A stretch of 64,000 nt of DNA, taken from the NCBI RefSeq assembly GCF_029094525.1, contig NZ_CP119107.1, forward strand, positions 1,240,001 through 1,304,000, given 5' to 3'. The notes beneath the pieces are model-generated. The model was not told the origin of the DNA. It saw only the letters and a program-made list of their open reading frames with translations, and made no database searches. The translations under genes were made by a program, and so were the position numbers. Shown in pieces: positions 9,971-17,261 of this stretch. Positions within the stretch are counted from its first letter, which is position 1; each line of letters begins with the position of its first letter. Source of the DNA: Pullulanibacillus sp. KACC 23026 (GTDB lineage: Bacteria; Bacillota; Bacilli; Bacillales; Sporolactobacillaceae).

Positions 9971-10342
9971 TTGTCATTAAATGTAAATTGGTTTGACTCG
10001 ATTGGGGAGAACCTTCGTCTTTTTGAGAAAAAGATACTGTATGGAATCGGAGCGCATGTTCGACGCAATGAGACTAAGCGTTATACGATTTACACCATCC
10101 ATCTCACTGAATTTGGATTGGATCTTCTCAATCCTTCAGATATTACGGAGCGATTGTCCAATTTAAAAAATAGGACCGTTTCTATGGCAATCGGTACGGG
10201 TAAAGCACGTGTTCCCCTTTTAACTGACGTGAGGTATGATGATCCAAGTAAAACAGTAACGATAACATTTAACTCTTTGTTAAAAGGTGGTTATCTCTCT
10301 CTTGGCGAAAAGGCGTTTAGCCAACAGGTTCTCAGTTGCTAA
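9971..10342 (+). CDS. Unknown protein, C-terminus probably frameshifted
   Basis: TTG 9971 follows AGAGGGGGG. The 123-residue frame has MSLNVNWFDSIGENLRLFEK at the start and ends in FSQQVLSC. Beyond the stop, other frames keep a protein-like tail: one reads LLINGVKATAAATA from about 10336, another reads MQLDPNGDVDT and stops at 10413-10415. This suggests an original protein of about 147 residues broken by two small frame changes, or an assembly error. No family is recognised; the beta-rich TVTITFNSLLKGGYLSLGEKAF segment is the most distinctive part. Confidence 0.5.
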   Translation: MSLNVNWFDSIGENLRLFEKKILYGIGAHVRRNETKRYTIYTIHLTEFGLDLLNPSDITERLSNLKNRTVSMAIGTGKARVPLLTDVRYDDPSKTVTITFNSLLKGGYLSLGEKAFSQQVLSC

Positions 10343-10447
10343 TCAATGGTGTAAAGGCGACGGCTGCCGCTACCGCGAAATGCAACTCGACCCGAATGGA
10401 GATGTTGACACTTAAGAGATGATCAAAATAGGCGATTTGCTTATAGG

Positions 10448-10492
10448 AAAAGTCCTTTTTCCAACCGCATGGAAGGGGGCTTTTCTTTTTTT
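10448..10492 (+). terminator. Terminator after the unknown gene
   Basis: AAAAGTCC...TTTCC pairs with GGAA...GGGGGCTTTT, then CTTTTTTT. Confidence 0.75.
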
Positions 10493-10564
10493 GGCTTTTT
10501 TTAATTGTGCGTCCGCTCCTTTAATCTACTCCTGAGGTAAAAAAAGTTAAAAGGAGGCTGTACA

Positions 10565-11374
10565 ATGCAAAAGCGTTCGGATCAAAATTTTAAAGGGATT
10601 GATGTGAGTCATTGGCAAGGTGAGATTCAGTGGGAAAAGGTTAAAAATGCAGGGATGTCGTTTGTTTATATTAAAGCGACAGAGGGGACAAGTGTGACGG
10701 ATCCGTGTTTCAGTCAAAATGTAAAAGGGGCCAAGCAGGCGGGTCTCATGGTGGGGGCGTATCATTTTGGGCGATTTAAGGATGGGGAAAAGGCGGAAAA
10801 GGAAGCGAATCATTTTGCGCAGATCGTCAAACCCTTTAGCCTCGATCTGCCGCCTGTCCTGGACATTGAAACAAATCAAGGCCTTTCGAAAAAAGACCTT
10901 TCGAGTGCTGCACTTGTATTTCGTCAAAGGCTTAAATCACAGCTTTCGGCAGATTGTATGCTCTACACCTCTACTCATTTTGCCAAAGAGCATCTGGATC
11001 TAACGGTAAAAAAACTTCCGGTGTGGATTGCTCATTATGGCGTTCTTACTCCAAAGGAAAATGGAATTTGGGAGAATTGGGACGTTTTTCAGTTCAGCGA
11101 CCAAGGAACGGTGCCTGGGATCAAAGGGAATGTTGATTTGAACGAGTGGGATCGAACACGGGGGGAGGCTTTTTTCGCCGCTAAGAGTACGACGATTCAA
11201 AGAGAAGCTCCTATCCAAAACCACACCGCTCATTTAATTATTAAGAAAGGGGACACCTTCTGGGATTTGGAAACGAAAAATGGGTGGTCCCATGGCACCT
11301 TAACGAAGCTGAATCCCGGTATTGATCCTAGAAAACTTCAAATTGGCCAGAAAATTAGCTGTCCGCACAATTAA
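10565..11374 (+). CDS. GH25 lysozyme with C-terminal LysM domain
   Basis: 269 residues. Residues about 8-205 form a GH25 muramidase: KGIDVSHWQGEIQWEKVK at the N-terminus, YIKATEGT, GAYHFGRF and PPVLDIET, the latter carrying the catalytic DxE. A LysM module follows (HLIIKKGDTFWDLETKNG...LQIGQKISCP). It should cleave the beta-1,4 bond between MurNAc and GlcNAc. No signal peptide is present, so it is either released by lysis, retained in the mother cell, or prophage-derived; no other phage genes are nearby. ATG 10565 follows AAAGGAGG. Confidence 0.9.
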   Translation: MQKRSDQNFKGIDVSHWQGEIQWEKVKNAGMSFVYIKATEGTSVTDPCFSQNVKGAKQAGLMVGAYHFGRFKDGEKAEKEANHFAQIVKPFSLDLPPVLDIETNQGLSKKDLSSAALVFRQRLKSQLSADCMLYTSTHFAKEHLDLTVKKLPVWIAHYGVLTPKENGIWENWDVFQFSDQGTVPGIKGNVDLNEWDRTRGEAFFAAKSTTIQREAPIQNHTAHLIIKKGDTFWDLETKNGWSHGTLTKLNPGIDPRKLQIGQKISCPHN

Positions 11375-11384
11375 CTAACATCTA

Positions 11385-11440
11385 GTGAACAACCTCGCGC
11401 CTAGCCTTTAGGCGAAGGGGGTAACCAAGTTGCACCTTTA
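11385..11440. repeat. Short interspersed palindrome
   Basis: The segment CGCCTAGCCTTTAGGCG contains an inverted repeat (CGCCTA...TAGGCG) and is followed by GGGGGTAACC. It resembles the GGCTTGG-type intergenic segments elsewhere in the window. Confidence 0.35.
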
Positions 11441-11441
11441 C

Positions 11442-11476
11442 AAAAAAAGAGGCCGATTTAATCGGCCTCAAAAAAA
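11442..11476 (-). terminator. Symmetric stem-loop with minus-strand T-tract
   Basis: GAGGCCGAT (11449-11457) pairs with ATCGGCCTC (11461-11469). A-runs flank both sides, so only minus-strand transcripts would have a T-tract after the stem. No minus-strand gene lies close upstream of it in that direction, so its role is unclear. Confidence 0.5.
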
Positions 11477-11632
11477 GGGGGAGAAGATAATTCGCTCTTG
11501 TCTACATTATTGACCATTTTTCAAAGATTAAACCCTTTATTTGCAAAAAAGATGTCCTATTTTAATCGACTCACGTTTTGGTGCGTCCCTCGATATAGTA
11601 ATAAAGATAAGACCAAAGAGGGGGGCGACATC

Positions 11633-12124
11633 ATGTCCCAAGAGTATACCTATCGGATGATTGATCCCGTAAAAGATGGCGAAACGGCGATACGGATTCG
11701 CCGGGATTCTTTTGATATAAGCTTTCAAGACCCAGATGGGATGGGGGATCCTAAGGGTTACCTCATTTGGATTGAGATAAATAATCTCCTTTATCCAGGG
11801 AGTTTTGTCATGATGGAGAAAGACGGGCAACTGGTTGGCCAAATTGAACTTGAATTTTTAAGCTATTTTAATAAGCCGATTGGTTTCGTAGATTTATTTT
11901 ACCTTCTGCCCGAATACCGCGGGAAGGGGCTTGGGGCGGAACAACTAAACTATGTTGAATCTTTTTTTAAAAGGTATGGTCTTGATGAGTATCATCTTCG
12001 GGTCTCGCCGACCAATGAACGGGCCCTTCGTTTTTATAAAAAGCATGGTTTTGAATTCATTATGGAAGAGCAGCTTAACCATCGTGTTTGGAGGCTCAGA
12101 AAAAGGATTCAAAAAGCTCGATGA
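11633..12124 (+). CDS. GNAT-family N-acetyltransferase
   Basis: ATG 11633 lies 7 bp after a GGGGGG stretch (AGAGGGGGGC); upstream in-frame codons are poor starts. 163 residues with the GNAT fold: acetyl-CoA motif LPEYRGKGLGAEQLNYVE about residues 90-107, and NERALRFYKKHGFEF near the end. Substrate unknown. It is convergent with the minus-strand gene at 12143, sharing a terminator that covers both stop codons. Confidence 0.85.
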   Translation: MSQEYTYRMIDPVKDGETAIRIRRDSFDISFQDPDGMGDPKGYLIWIEINNLLYPGSFVMMEKDGQLVGQIELEFLSYFNKPIGFVDLFYLLPEYRGKGLGAEQLNYVESFFKRYGLDEYHLRVSPTNERALRFYKKHGFEFIMEEQLNHRVWRLRKRIQKAR

Positions 12125-12144
12125 TGAGCTTTTTGAATCCTTTT
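12101..12144. terminator. Bidirectional terminator shared by convergent genes
   Basis: AAAAGGATTCAAAAAGCTC (12101-12119) is perfectly repeated in inverted form at 12126-12144 around a 6-base loop. It includes the last codons of the GNAT gene and reaches the stop codon of the minus-strand gene. Confidence 0.92.
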
Positions 12145-12673
12145 ACTTAGAATCAGAAAATCGTGCAAGACTGTTTAACGTCTCAATCATTTTGTTGAGA
12201 ACGATTGGAATATCCATAATAAACAACTCATCGACGGGCTCTGGCAGTGTAAGCGTGATTTGGTTCGTAATGGTTTGGTCTTGGCCATAAATGAAAGAGA
12301 GCTGTTGCTCAATTTTAGGCTTCAAATCTCGCCAAATTTGGTTGAGACGAAACCGGATTCCTGAGCAGTCATGATCGACCTCTTTAATTTGAATGAAGAA
12401 TTGAATCATGAGTTCACAAGGGTATGGACCGTAGCCATCCTCTAATACTTCGCCTGCCCAACTGTCAGCATCCGTAGCCAAGATTAATAAACCTTCGATC
12501 GGACTTTGTGTTTTTTTAAACCCTACCGAATACGCACGAGCCATCTTGGCCAGGTCTATGATGTCGCTTCGATCAGAAATTTCAATGTCACCAGATAAGT
12601 CTAAATCATAGACAGAACCTTCAAGAACCACCTTTAAGTTGTCATAGACCGTTGGATCAAACATGTTAGTCAC
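12143..12673 (-). CDS. Unknown protein, 176 residues
   Basis: The start ATG is preceded by GAGGTGA. The protein begins MTNMFDPTVYDNLKVVLEGS and is soluble, acidic and without signal or membrane segment. Centre: GPYPCELMIQFFIQIKEVDHDCSGI. No family is recognised. It is transcribed away from sspL and converges on the GNAT gene. The codon use is like its neighbours, so recent transfer is not suggested. Confidence 0.75.
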   Translation of the reverse strand: MTNMFDPTVYDNLKVVLEGSVYDLDLSGDIEISDRSDIIDLAKMARAYSVGFKKTQSPIEGLLILATDADSWAGEVLEDGYGPYPCELMIQFFIQIKEVDHDCSGIRFRLNQIWRDLKPKIEQQLSFIYGQDQTITNQITLTLPEPVDELFIMDIPIVLNKMIETLNSLARFSDSK

Positions 12674-12816
12674 CTCAAAACGGACAGCTTCTGTATGGAG
12701 TGCATACTGAATCTAAGTATAACGTGATGCTAGGAAGAGAGCAACCAGAACTAAGGAGAATAACGTTTCATATTGCTCGACTCAGACGGGCAAACTAGTG
12801 CCTGGGAGGTGTTAGT

Positions 12817-12954
12817 GTGAAGAAAGAACGACGTCGAAACAGCGGGAAAACGGCATCCAGTGTCAATCCCCAAGGTCTTTCTGAGGACGTAGCGGACCAG
12901 CAGCCGACTACAGAACTTGAGGATCGTGCCAAAAAGAAAAACACGAAGATATGA
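12817..12954 (+). CDS. sspL: SspL, small acid-soluble spore protein
   Basis: 45 residues from GTG 12817, after GGGAGGTG. The sequence begins MKKERRRNSGKTASSVNPQG and ends TELEDRAKKKNTKI; VNPQG and TELEERAKKSNTK are hallmarks of SspL of B. subtilis (42 residues). SspL is a minor spore-core protein made in the forespore under sigma-G; its exact function is not known. The gene is followed at once by a strong terminator. It is a strong indicator that the organism forms endospores. No clear sigma-G promoter was identified. Confidence 0.85.
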   Translation: MKKERRRNSGKTASSVNPQGLSEDVADQQPTTELEDRAKKKNTKI

Positions 12955-12963
12955 AGGTATAAA

Positions 12964-12990
12964 GAATGGGAACAGCTCCCATTCTTTTTT
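12964..12990 (+). terminator. sspL terminator
   Basis: GAATGGGA and TCCCATTC form an 8-bp stem with a 5-base loop, then TTTTTT. Confidence 0.92.
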
Positions 12991-13077
12991 AAGTTCTACA
13001 TAGAGCAACTACAGTGAACGCGCCAACTTTGAAAAATTTTGTTATTAGACATACAATAAAAGAAGGCATGAAATTAG

Positions 13078-13156
13078 AAAAAGGACTGGCTCTTTGATAA
13101 AAAGGCCGCCTTTTTTGTAAAAGGCAGCCTTCTTCTTTTAAGGGTCAGTCCTTTTT
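13078..13156. terminator. Branched inverted repeat, probable terminator of the YdjO-like gene
   Basis: AAAAAGGACTG (13078-13088) pairs with CAGTCCTTTTT (13146-13156). Between them AAAAGGC-CGCCTTTT and AAAAGGC-AGCCTT segments can form inner stems, so a two- or three-armed structure is possible. T-tracts are available on both strands. It lies just beyond the stop of the minus-strand gene at 13172. Confidence 0.6.
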
Positions 13157-13171
13157 TCACAGATAATGCGT

Positions 13172-13354
13172 TTAGTCTAGTACGGGTAAAATGCGTGTCT
13201 CTTTTACCATATCAGATTGGCATAAGGGGCACTTCGGTTCGGTATCGAAGGAATAGGCAGCGCGCATGAATCCTGAACAATTTTCACTTGTACAAGCCCA
13301 TATTTCAGTTTCAACTTCGGGAACCGGCTCCCGGCGGTTTTTGTTAAACGCCAT
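13172..13354 (-). CDS. YdjO-like small zinc-binding protein
   Basis: 60 residues starting MAFNKNRREPVPEVETEIWA. Cysteines at CTSENC and CPLC form a probable zinc knuckle, the same arrangement as cold-inducible YdjO of B. subtilis (ECTKEDC, CPLC). The start follows AAGGGGG. Function unknown; YdjO is reported as cold-inducible, which cannot be judged here. Confidence 0.75.
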   Translation of the reverse strand: MAFNKNRREPVPEVETEIWACTSENCSGFMRAAYSFDTEPKCPLCQSDMVKETRILPVLD

Positions 13355-13476
13355 GATTTTCCCCCTTTAGTTAGCTTTATCATAAGCTTTCTTCTTTTAT
13401 TATAACGCAATTCAAACAAAAACCAAAATAAGCGGGTAAAAAAAGTTTTGACTATTTAAGAAGGCGAGGAGAGAGC

Positions 13477-14031
13477 ATGAGTCGATTGGATGAATTGCTT
13501 GAATTTAACGAAAAATTTGTTGAAGGACAAGAATATGAGGCGTTTAAAACGTCTAAATTTCCAGATAAGAAAATGGTTATCTTAACTTGTATGGACACCC
13601 GGCTTACTGAGCTCTTGCCAAAAGCTTTGAATTTAAAAAATGGGGATGCCAAAATTATAAAAAATGCGGGTGCCATTGTTAGTCATCCGTTTGGAAGCAT
13701 AATGAGAAGCCTAATTGTTGCCGTTTATGATCTTGGGGCGGAAGAAGTCTTTGTGATTGGCCACCATGGTTGCGGGATGGGGAGTATTAATGCTGAAAAT
13801 ACGCTTCAAAAAATGCGTGACAGAGGGATATCAGAGGATACGATTCAAACTCTTGGCCATGCGGGTATTGATCTCAATAAATGGTTAGCAAGAATTGATT
13901 CTATCCCTGAAAGTGTTCGGACAAGTGTTGAAATGATTCATCAACATCCGCTCATTCCAAATGATGTTCCTATTCATGGGCTCGTCATTGATCCAGAGAC
14001 TGGTAAGCTTGACCATGTTATAAGTATTTGA
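13477..14031 (+). CDS. ytiB: Beta-class carbonic anhydrase (YtiB-like)
   Basis: 184 residues. Zinc ligands and the catalytic pair are visible: CMDTRLTELLP about residues 38-48 (Cys, Asp, Arg) and GHHGCGMG about 97-104 (His and Cys). NAGAIVSHPFGSI is the conserved segment between them. The enzyme interconverts CO2 and bicarbonate in the cytoplasm. Length and the local neighbourhood (other yt genes later in the window) suit YtiB. ATG 13477 follows AAGGCGAGGAGAG. A terminator follows at 14063-14126. Confidence 0.88.
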   Translation: MSRLDELLEFNEKFVEGQEYEAFKTSKFPDKKMVILTCMDTRLTELLPKALNLKNGDAKIIKNAGAIVSHPFGSIMRSLIVAVYDLGAEEVFVIGHHGCGMGSINAENTLQKMRDRGISEDTIQTLGHAGIDLNKWLARIDSIPESVRTSVEMIHQHPLIPNDVPIHGLVIDPETGKLDHVISI

Positions 14032-14062
14032 GAAATGATTAACCTGAATGGAACTGTCCATT

Positions 14063-14126
14063 AAAAGGCTGTCCTATTGGCTTTTCCTCTTACTAAGAGG
14101 GAAAGGCATTGAGGCAGCTTTTTTTA
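14063..14126 (+). terminator. Terminator of the carbonic anhydrase gene
   Basis: AAAAGGCTGTCCT pairs, with one bulge, with AGGCAGCTTTT; an inner GCTTTTCCTCTT/AAGAGGGAAAGGC stem lies on top. A T run follows. Confidence 0.7.
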
Positions 14127-14421
14127 CGTTAAGAAAAACGATGCAGGAAAAATTTGTCGTGCAACTAAGCGCCCCTCTTCGCCTAATGGCTTGGCGACAC
14201 CCTCTATGTATGACCCCAAGATGAATGGAGGTCACATGGGATGTCCTTTAGGAAAAAACTAAGTATTTTCTAATTTGTCCTCGTGATAAAAGTGTTCGCC
14301 ATTATTCGTGCAGTCTCATAAAATAGTAGTGAGACAGTGAATCTGCTGTCGATGGCTATTATTAATCCTTCATTGGGCTGGGCGATCGAAAAGAAATGCC
14401 ATAGAATTTATAATTTGGGCG
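14127..14421. repeat. Interspersed repeat remnant upstream of the GH15 gene
   Basis: ACGTTAAGAAAAACGATGCA at the left and CGCCTAATGGCTTGGCGAC near 14178 resemble segments at 35138/35205 and 56776/56855, suggesting decayed members of one intergenic family. No ORF is supported in this stretch. Confidence 0.4.
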
Positions 14422-14449
14422 TTTGAAAGCGTTTAAATGTGTCTATAAT
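14422..14449 (+). promoter_or_regulatory. Promoter and cre-like site of the GH15 gene
   Basis: TTTGAA (14422-14427), 16-bp spacer, TATAAT (14444-14449). TGAAAGCGTTTAAA at 14424-14437 departs from the cre consensus TGWAANCGNTNWCA at one position and fills the spacer, so CcpA repression is likely. Confidence 0.65.
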
Positions 14450-14560
14450 GGGTAATAAATAATTAAACGACTTTTTTCGAAGTTTTTCGGGCTTGACTTT
14501 AAAGTGAACCATTATTCAATTTAAAAGGCAAACCCAGAAGCGTTTTGGGAGGGTTTTCGA

Positions 14561-15592
14561 ATGAACATTGAAAAAGCATTGGACGTTTTGGATCAAATGA
14601 GGCTTGAAAATGGAGCTTATTTGGCTAGCCTTTCCGATGACTATGGTTATGTGTGGATTCGGGATGTGGTGTATACGGTATTACCATTTATCTTTACACC
14701 CTCTGACCGCTATGAGAAGGCATTCCATGCTTTATTTGACTTGTTCAAATCCTACGAGTGGAAAATTGATATTCACACCAAAAAGAAACCGGTTTATTTA
14801 TATGAATATATTCATGCCCGTTATTCAAAGGACCTAAAGGAAATTCCCGTTGAATGGGGACATGCGCAAAACGATGCGATCGGGGCTTTCTTATGGGGAG
14901 TCGGCGAGGGACGACGCTATGGACAGCAGGTCATTCGCGATGAGGATGACTGGCGAATTCTTCAGAAGCTTGTCGATTACTTGGCGTGTGTCCAATATTG
15001 GCAAGCTGAGGATAACGGCATGTGGGAAGAAAATATGGAGCTCCATGCTTCAAGTGTCGGGGCTTGCGTGGCCGGATTGAAAGCCGTTAAGCTTTTGGTT
15101 AATGTCGATAAAGAGTTGATTAAGAAAGGCGAGGAAACACTCCGGTTCTTATTGCCTAGGGAGAGCCGGACGAAAGAGACGGACCTTGCCTTATTGTCTC
15201 TCATTTATCCTTATCGTGTCGTTGACCGGCAAATGGCGCTTAAAATCCTATCCAATGTTACCAAACAGCTTGAGCGTGAGCGCGGTTGTATTCGGTATGT
15301 GAATGATCAGTACTATAATGAGGGCTGTGAAGCGGAATGGTGCTTTGGTTTTCCTTGGCTTGGCCTTTGTTACCGTGAGTTGGGTCTCCATGATCAAGCG
15401 GAAGCCTATTATGAGAAAACCTTATCTATTCTTCCGGATGACTGGCGAGTACCTGAACTTTACATTGGCGGCCGGGATGTTCCTAATGTCAATACACCAC
15501 TTGCATGGGCGGTCTCTATGTCCTATCTTTTCTTAAAGAGTCTTGAAGATGATGAACATGTGCAGAAGCATCGAAATTCCATCTCACAATAA
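14561..15592 (+). CDS. Glycoside hydrolase family 15 protein (glucoamylase-like)
   Basis: 343 residues. GYVWIRDVVYTVLPF (about residues 28-42) is the conserved active-site segment of GH15, and GHAQNDAIGAFLWG and EDNGMWEE follow in the usual order; CEAEWCFGFPWLGL and NTPLAWAVSM complete the alpha/alpha barrel. It is shorter than secreted glucoamylases and has no signal peptide, so it acts in the cytoplasm. By context with glg genes it may release glucose from glycogen or maltodextrin ends. ATG 14561 follows GGGAGGG. The distance to glgB is 1.67 kb because element B is inserted between them. The exact substrate is inference. Confidence 0.82.
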   Translation: MNIEKALDVLDQMRLENGAYLASLSDDYGYVWIRDVVYTVLPFIFTPSDRYEKAFHALFDLFKSYEWKIDIHTKKKPVYLYEYIHARYSKDLKEIPVEWGHAQNDAIGAFLWGVGEGRRYGQQVIRDEDDWRILQKLVDYLACVQYWQAEDNGMWEENMELHASSVGACVAGLKAVKLLVNVDKELIKKGEETLRFLLPRESRTKETDLALLSLIYPYRVVDRQMALKILSNVTKQLERERGCIRYVNDQYYNEGCEAEWCFGFPWLGLCYRELGLHDQAEAYYEKTLSILPDDWRVPELYIGGRDVPNVNTPLAWAVSMSYLFLKSLEDDEHVQKHRNSISQ

Positions 15593-15606
15593 AGACTGTT
15601 TTTATA

Positions 15607-15675
15607 AAATCTAACCTTTTCTGATACGGCCTGGTGAGCGATCACCAAAAAGGACGAAGAGGTTAGATTTTTTTG
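15607..15675 (+). terminator. Terminator of the GH15 gene
   Basis: AAATCTAACCT (15607-15617) pairs with AGGTTAGATTT (15660-15670), followed by TTTT. A CTGGTGAGCGATCACCA hairpin lies in the loop. Element B begins a few bases further on. Confidence 0.85.
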
Positions 15676-15680
15676 TTTTT

Positions 15681-17081
15681 TAGGAAATTATAAAATTCTC
15701 GACTTGTGGATACATCGACATTGAAACGTCGTTTTTTGTGCGAAAATAACCTCGCTTTGCGCGGGCACGGCAATACGTCCGCGCAAAGCGAGGTTATCGT
15801 CGTTACACGTAAAACGATTAGGCGTAACCAGAATACGCTATCCGCCTGCAACTGGACTGGAATGCCGAAATAAAGGAATGACGTTACGCCAATTTTGATT
15901 GAGCGTAACAAGGATACGTTATCCTCCGCGAATCGGTCCAGAATGCCGAAATAAAGGAATGACGTTACGCCTATTTCGGTTGAGCGTAACGAGGATACGC
16001 TAATCCTCCGCGAATCGGGCCGGAATGCCGAAATAAGGGAATGAGGTTACGCCAATTTTGATTGAGCGTAACAAGGATACGCTAATCCTCCGCGAAATGG
16101 GACGGAATGCCGAAATAAGGGAATGAGGTTACGCCTATTTCGGTTGAGCGTAACGAGGATACGCTAATCCTCCGCGAATCGGGCCGGAATGCCGAAATAA
16201 GGGAATGAGGTTACGCCAATTTTGATTGAGCGTAACAAGGATACGCTAACCTCCGCGAATCGGTCCAGAATGCCGAAATAAAGGAATGACGTTACGCCAA
16301 TTTTGATTGAGCGTAACAAGGATACGCTAATCCTCCGCGAAATGGGACGGAATGCCGAAATAAGGGAATGAGGTTACGCCTATTTCGGTTGAGCGTAACG
16401 AGGATACGCTAATCCTCCGCGAATCGGGCCGGAATGCCGAAATAAGGGAATGAGGTTACGCCAATTTTGATTGAGCGTAACAAGGATACGCTAACCTCCG
16501 TAAAATGGGCCGGAATGCCGAAATAAAGGAATGACGTTACGCCAATTTTGATTGAGCGTAACAAGGATACGTTATCCTCCGCGAATCGGTCCAGAATGCC
16601 GAAATAAGGGAATGAGGTTACGCCAATTTTGATTGAGCGTAACGAGGATACGCTAACCTCCGCGAAATGGGCCGGAATGCCGAAATAAAGGAATGAGGTT
16701 ACGCCAATTTTGATTGAGCGTAACAAGGATACGCTAATCCTCCGCGAATCGGGCCGGAATGCCGAAATAAGGGAATGAGGTTACGCCTATTTCGTTAGAG
16801 CGTAACCAGAATACGCTATTCCTCTCCCAATTGCCCATTTGAGTCGTTAGGCGTAACGAGCATTCTCTATTTAACTCGGAACGGCCCATTTTACCCAGGA
16901 AGTTGACCAGTAACGTATCCTAGTTGCGCTTCTTATGTTAAAACGGGACGATTTTCCACATTGGTTAGACAACCACCCATTTTTGTTAAGTGTTTAAACA
17001 TAAAAACAGTGTCCGAGAAAAACTCATAGGTTAAATCTATACTTGGGAAGAAGGGAGTCGCGGCGTTAGCGATTTTGTTCT
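15681..17081 (+). repeat. Repeat element B: second copy, 12 palindromic 81-bp units
   Basis: Same orientation and same ends as element A. Twelve GTTACGCC units lie between about 15874 and 16830. Two unit types alternate in part of the array: one with CTATTTCGGTTGAGCGTAACG and one with CAATTTTGATTGAGCGTAACA; the second type loses the TATTTCGG arm that can pair with CCGAAATA. The right end from CCCAATTGCCCATTTGAGTC to GCGATTTTGTTCT is almost identical to that of A, including GTTTAAAC near 16993. No coding frame with a ribosome binding site is present. Confidence 0.93.
15750..15793. repeat. 15-bp perfect inverted repeat at left end of element B
   Basis: CCTCGCTTTGCGCGG (15750-15764) and its reverse complement (15779-15793), as in element A, with a one-base difference in the loop. 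Confidence 0.9.
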
Positions 17082-17102
17082 TCTTTTAAGGAGTTCCGAA
17101 AA

Positions 17103-17116
17103 TGATAACGCTTGCA
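17103..17116 (+). promoter_or_regulatory. Possible CcpA cre site upstream of glgB
   Basis: TGATAACGCTTGCA differs from the cre consensus at two positions. It is 146 bp before the glgB start, in the only non-repeat DNA between element B and the gene. A convincing sigma-A promoter could not be placed here. Confidence 0.35.
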
Positions 17117-17261
17117 TTTCGCTTGTTTACCGAAATACTCCAAAAAAAGAAAAAAAGTGACGAAAATAGACATTTTCTGCAAAAGGAAAATTTGTCAATC
17201 ATCTAGAAAATTAAGAGGTATGTGGCAGAAAAGCTATTTTAATTAGGGAAAGGCGGAAAAG

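Noticed and set aside
10565-11374. Prophage reading based on the GH25 lysozyme without signal peptide
   Set aside because: No holin, structural, integrase or att-like features nearby; base composition is like the surroundings.
16409-16726. Minus-strand ORF with IKIGVTSFLYFGIP repeats in element B
   Set aside because: Repeat-derived; its frame is broken by other units and not kept in element A.
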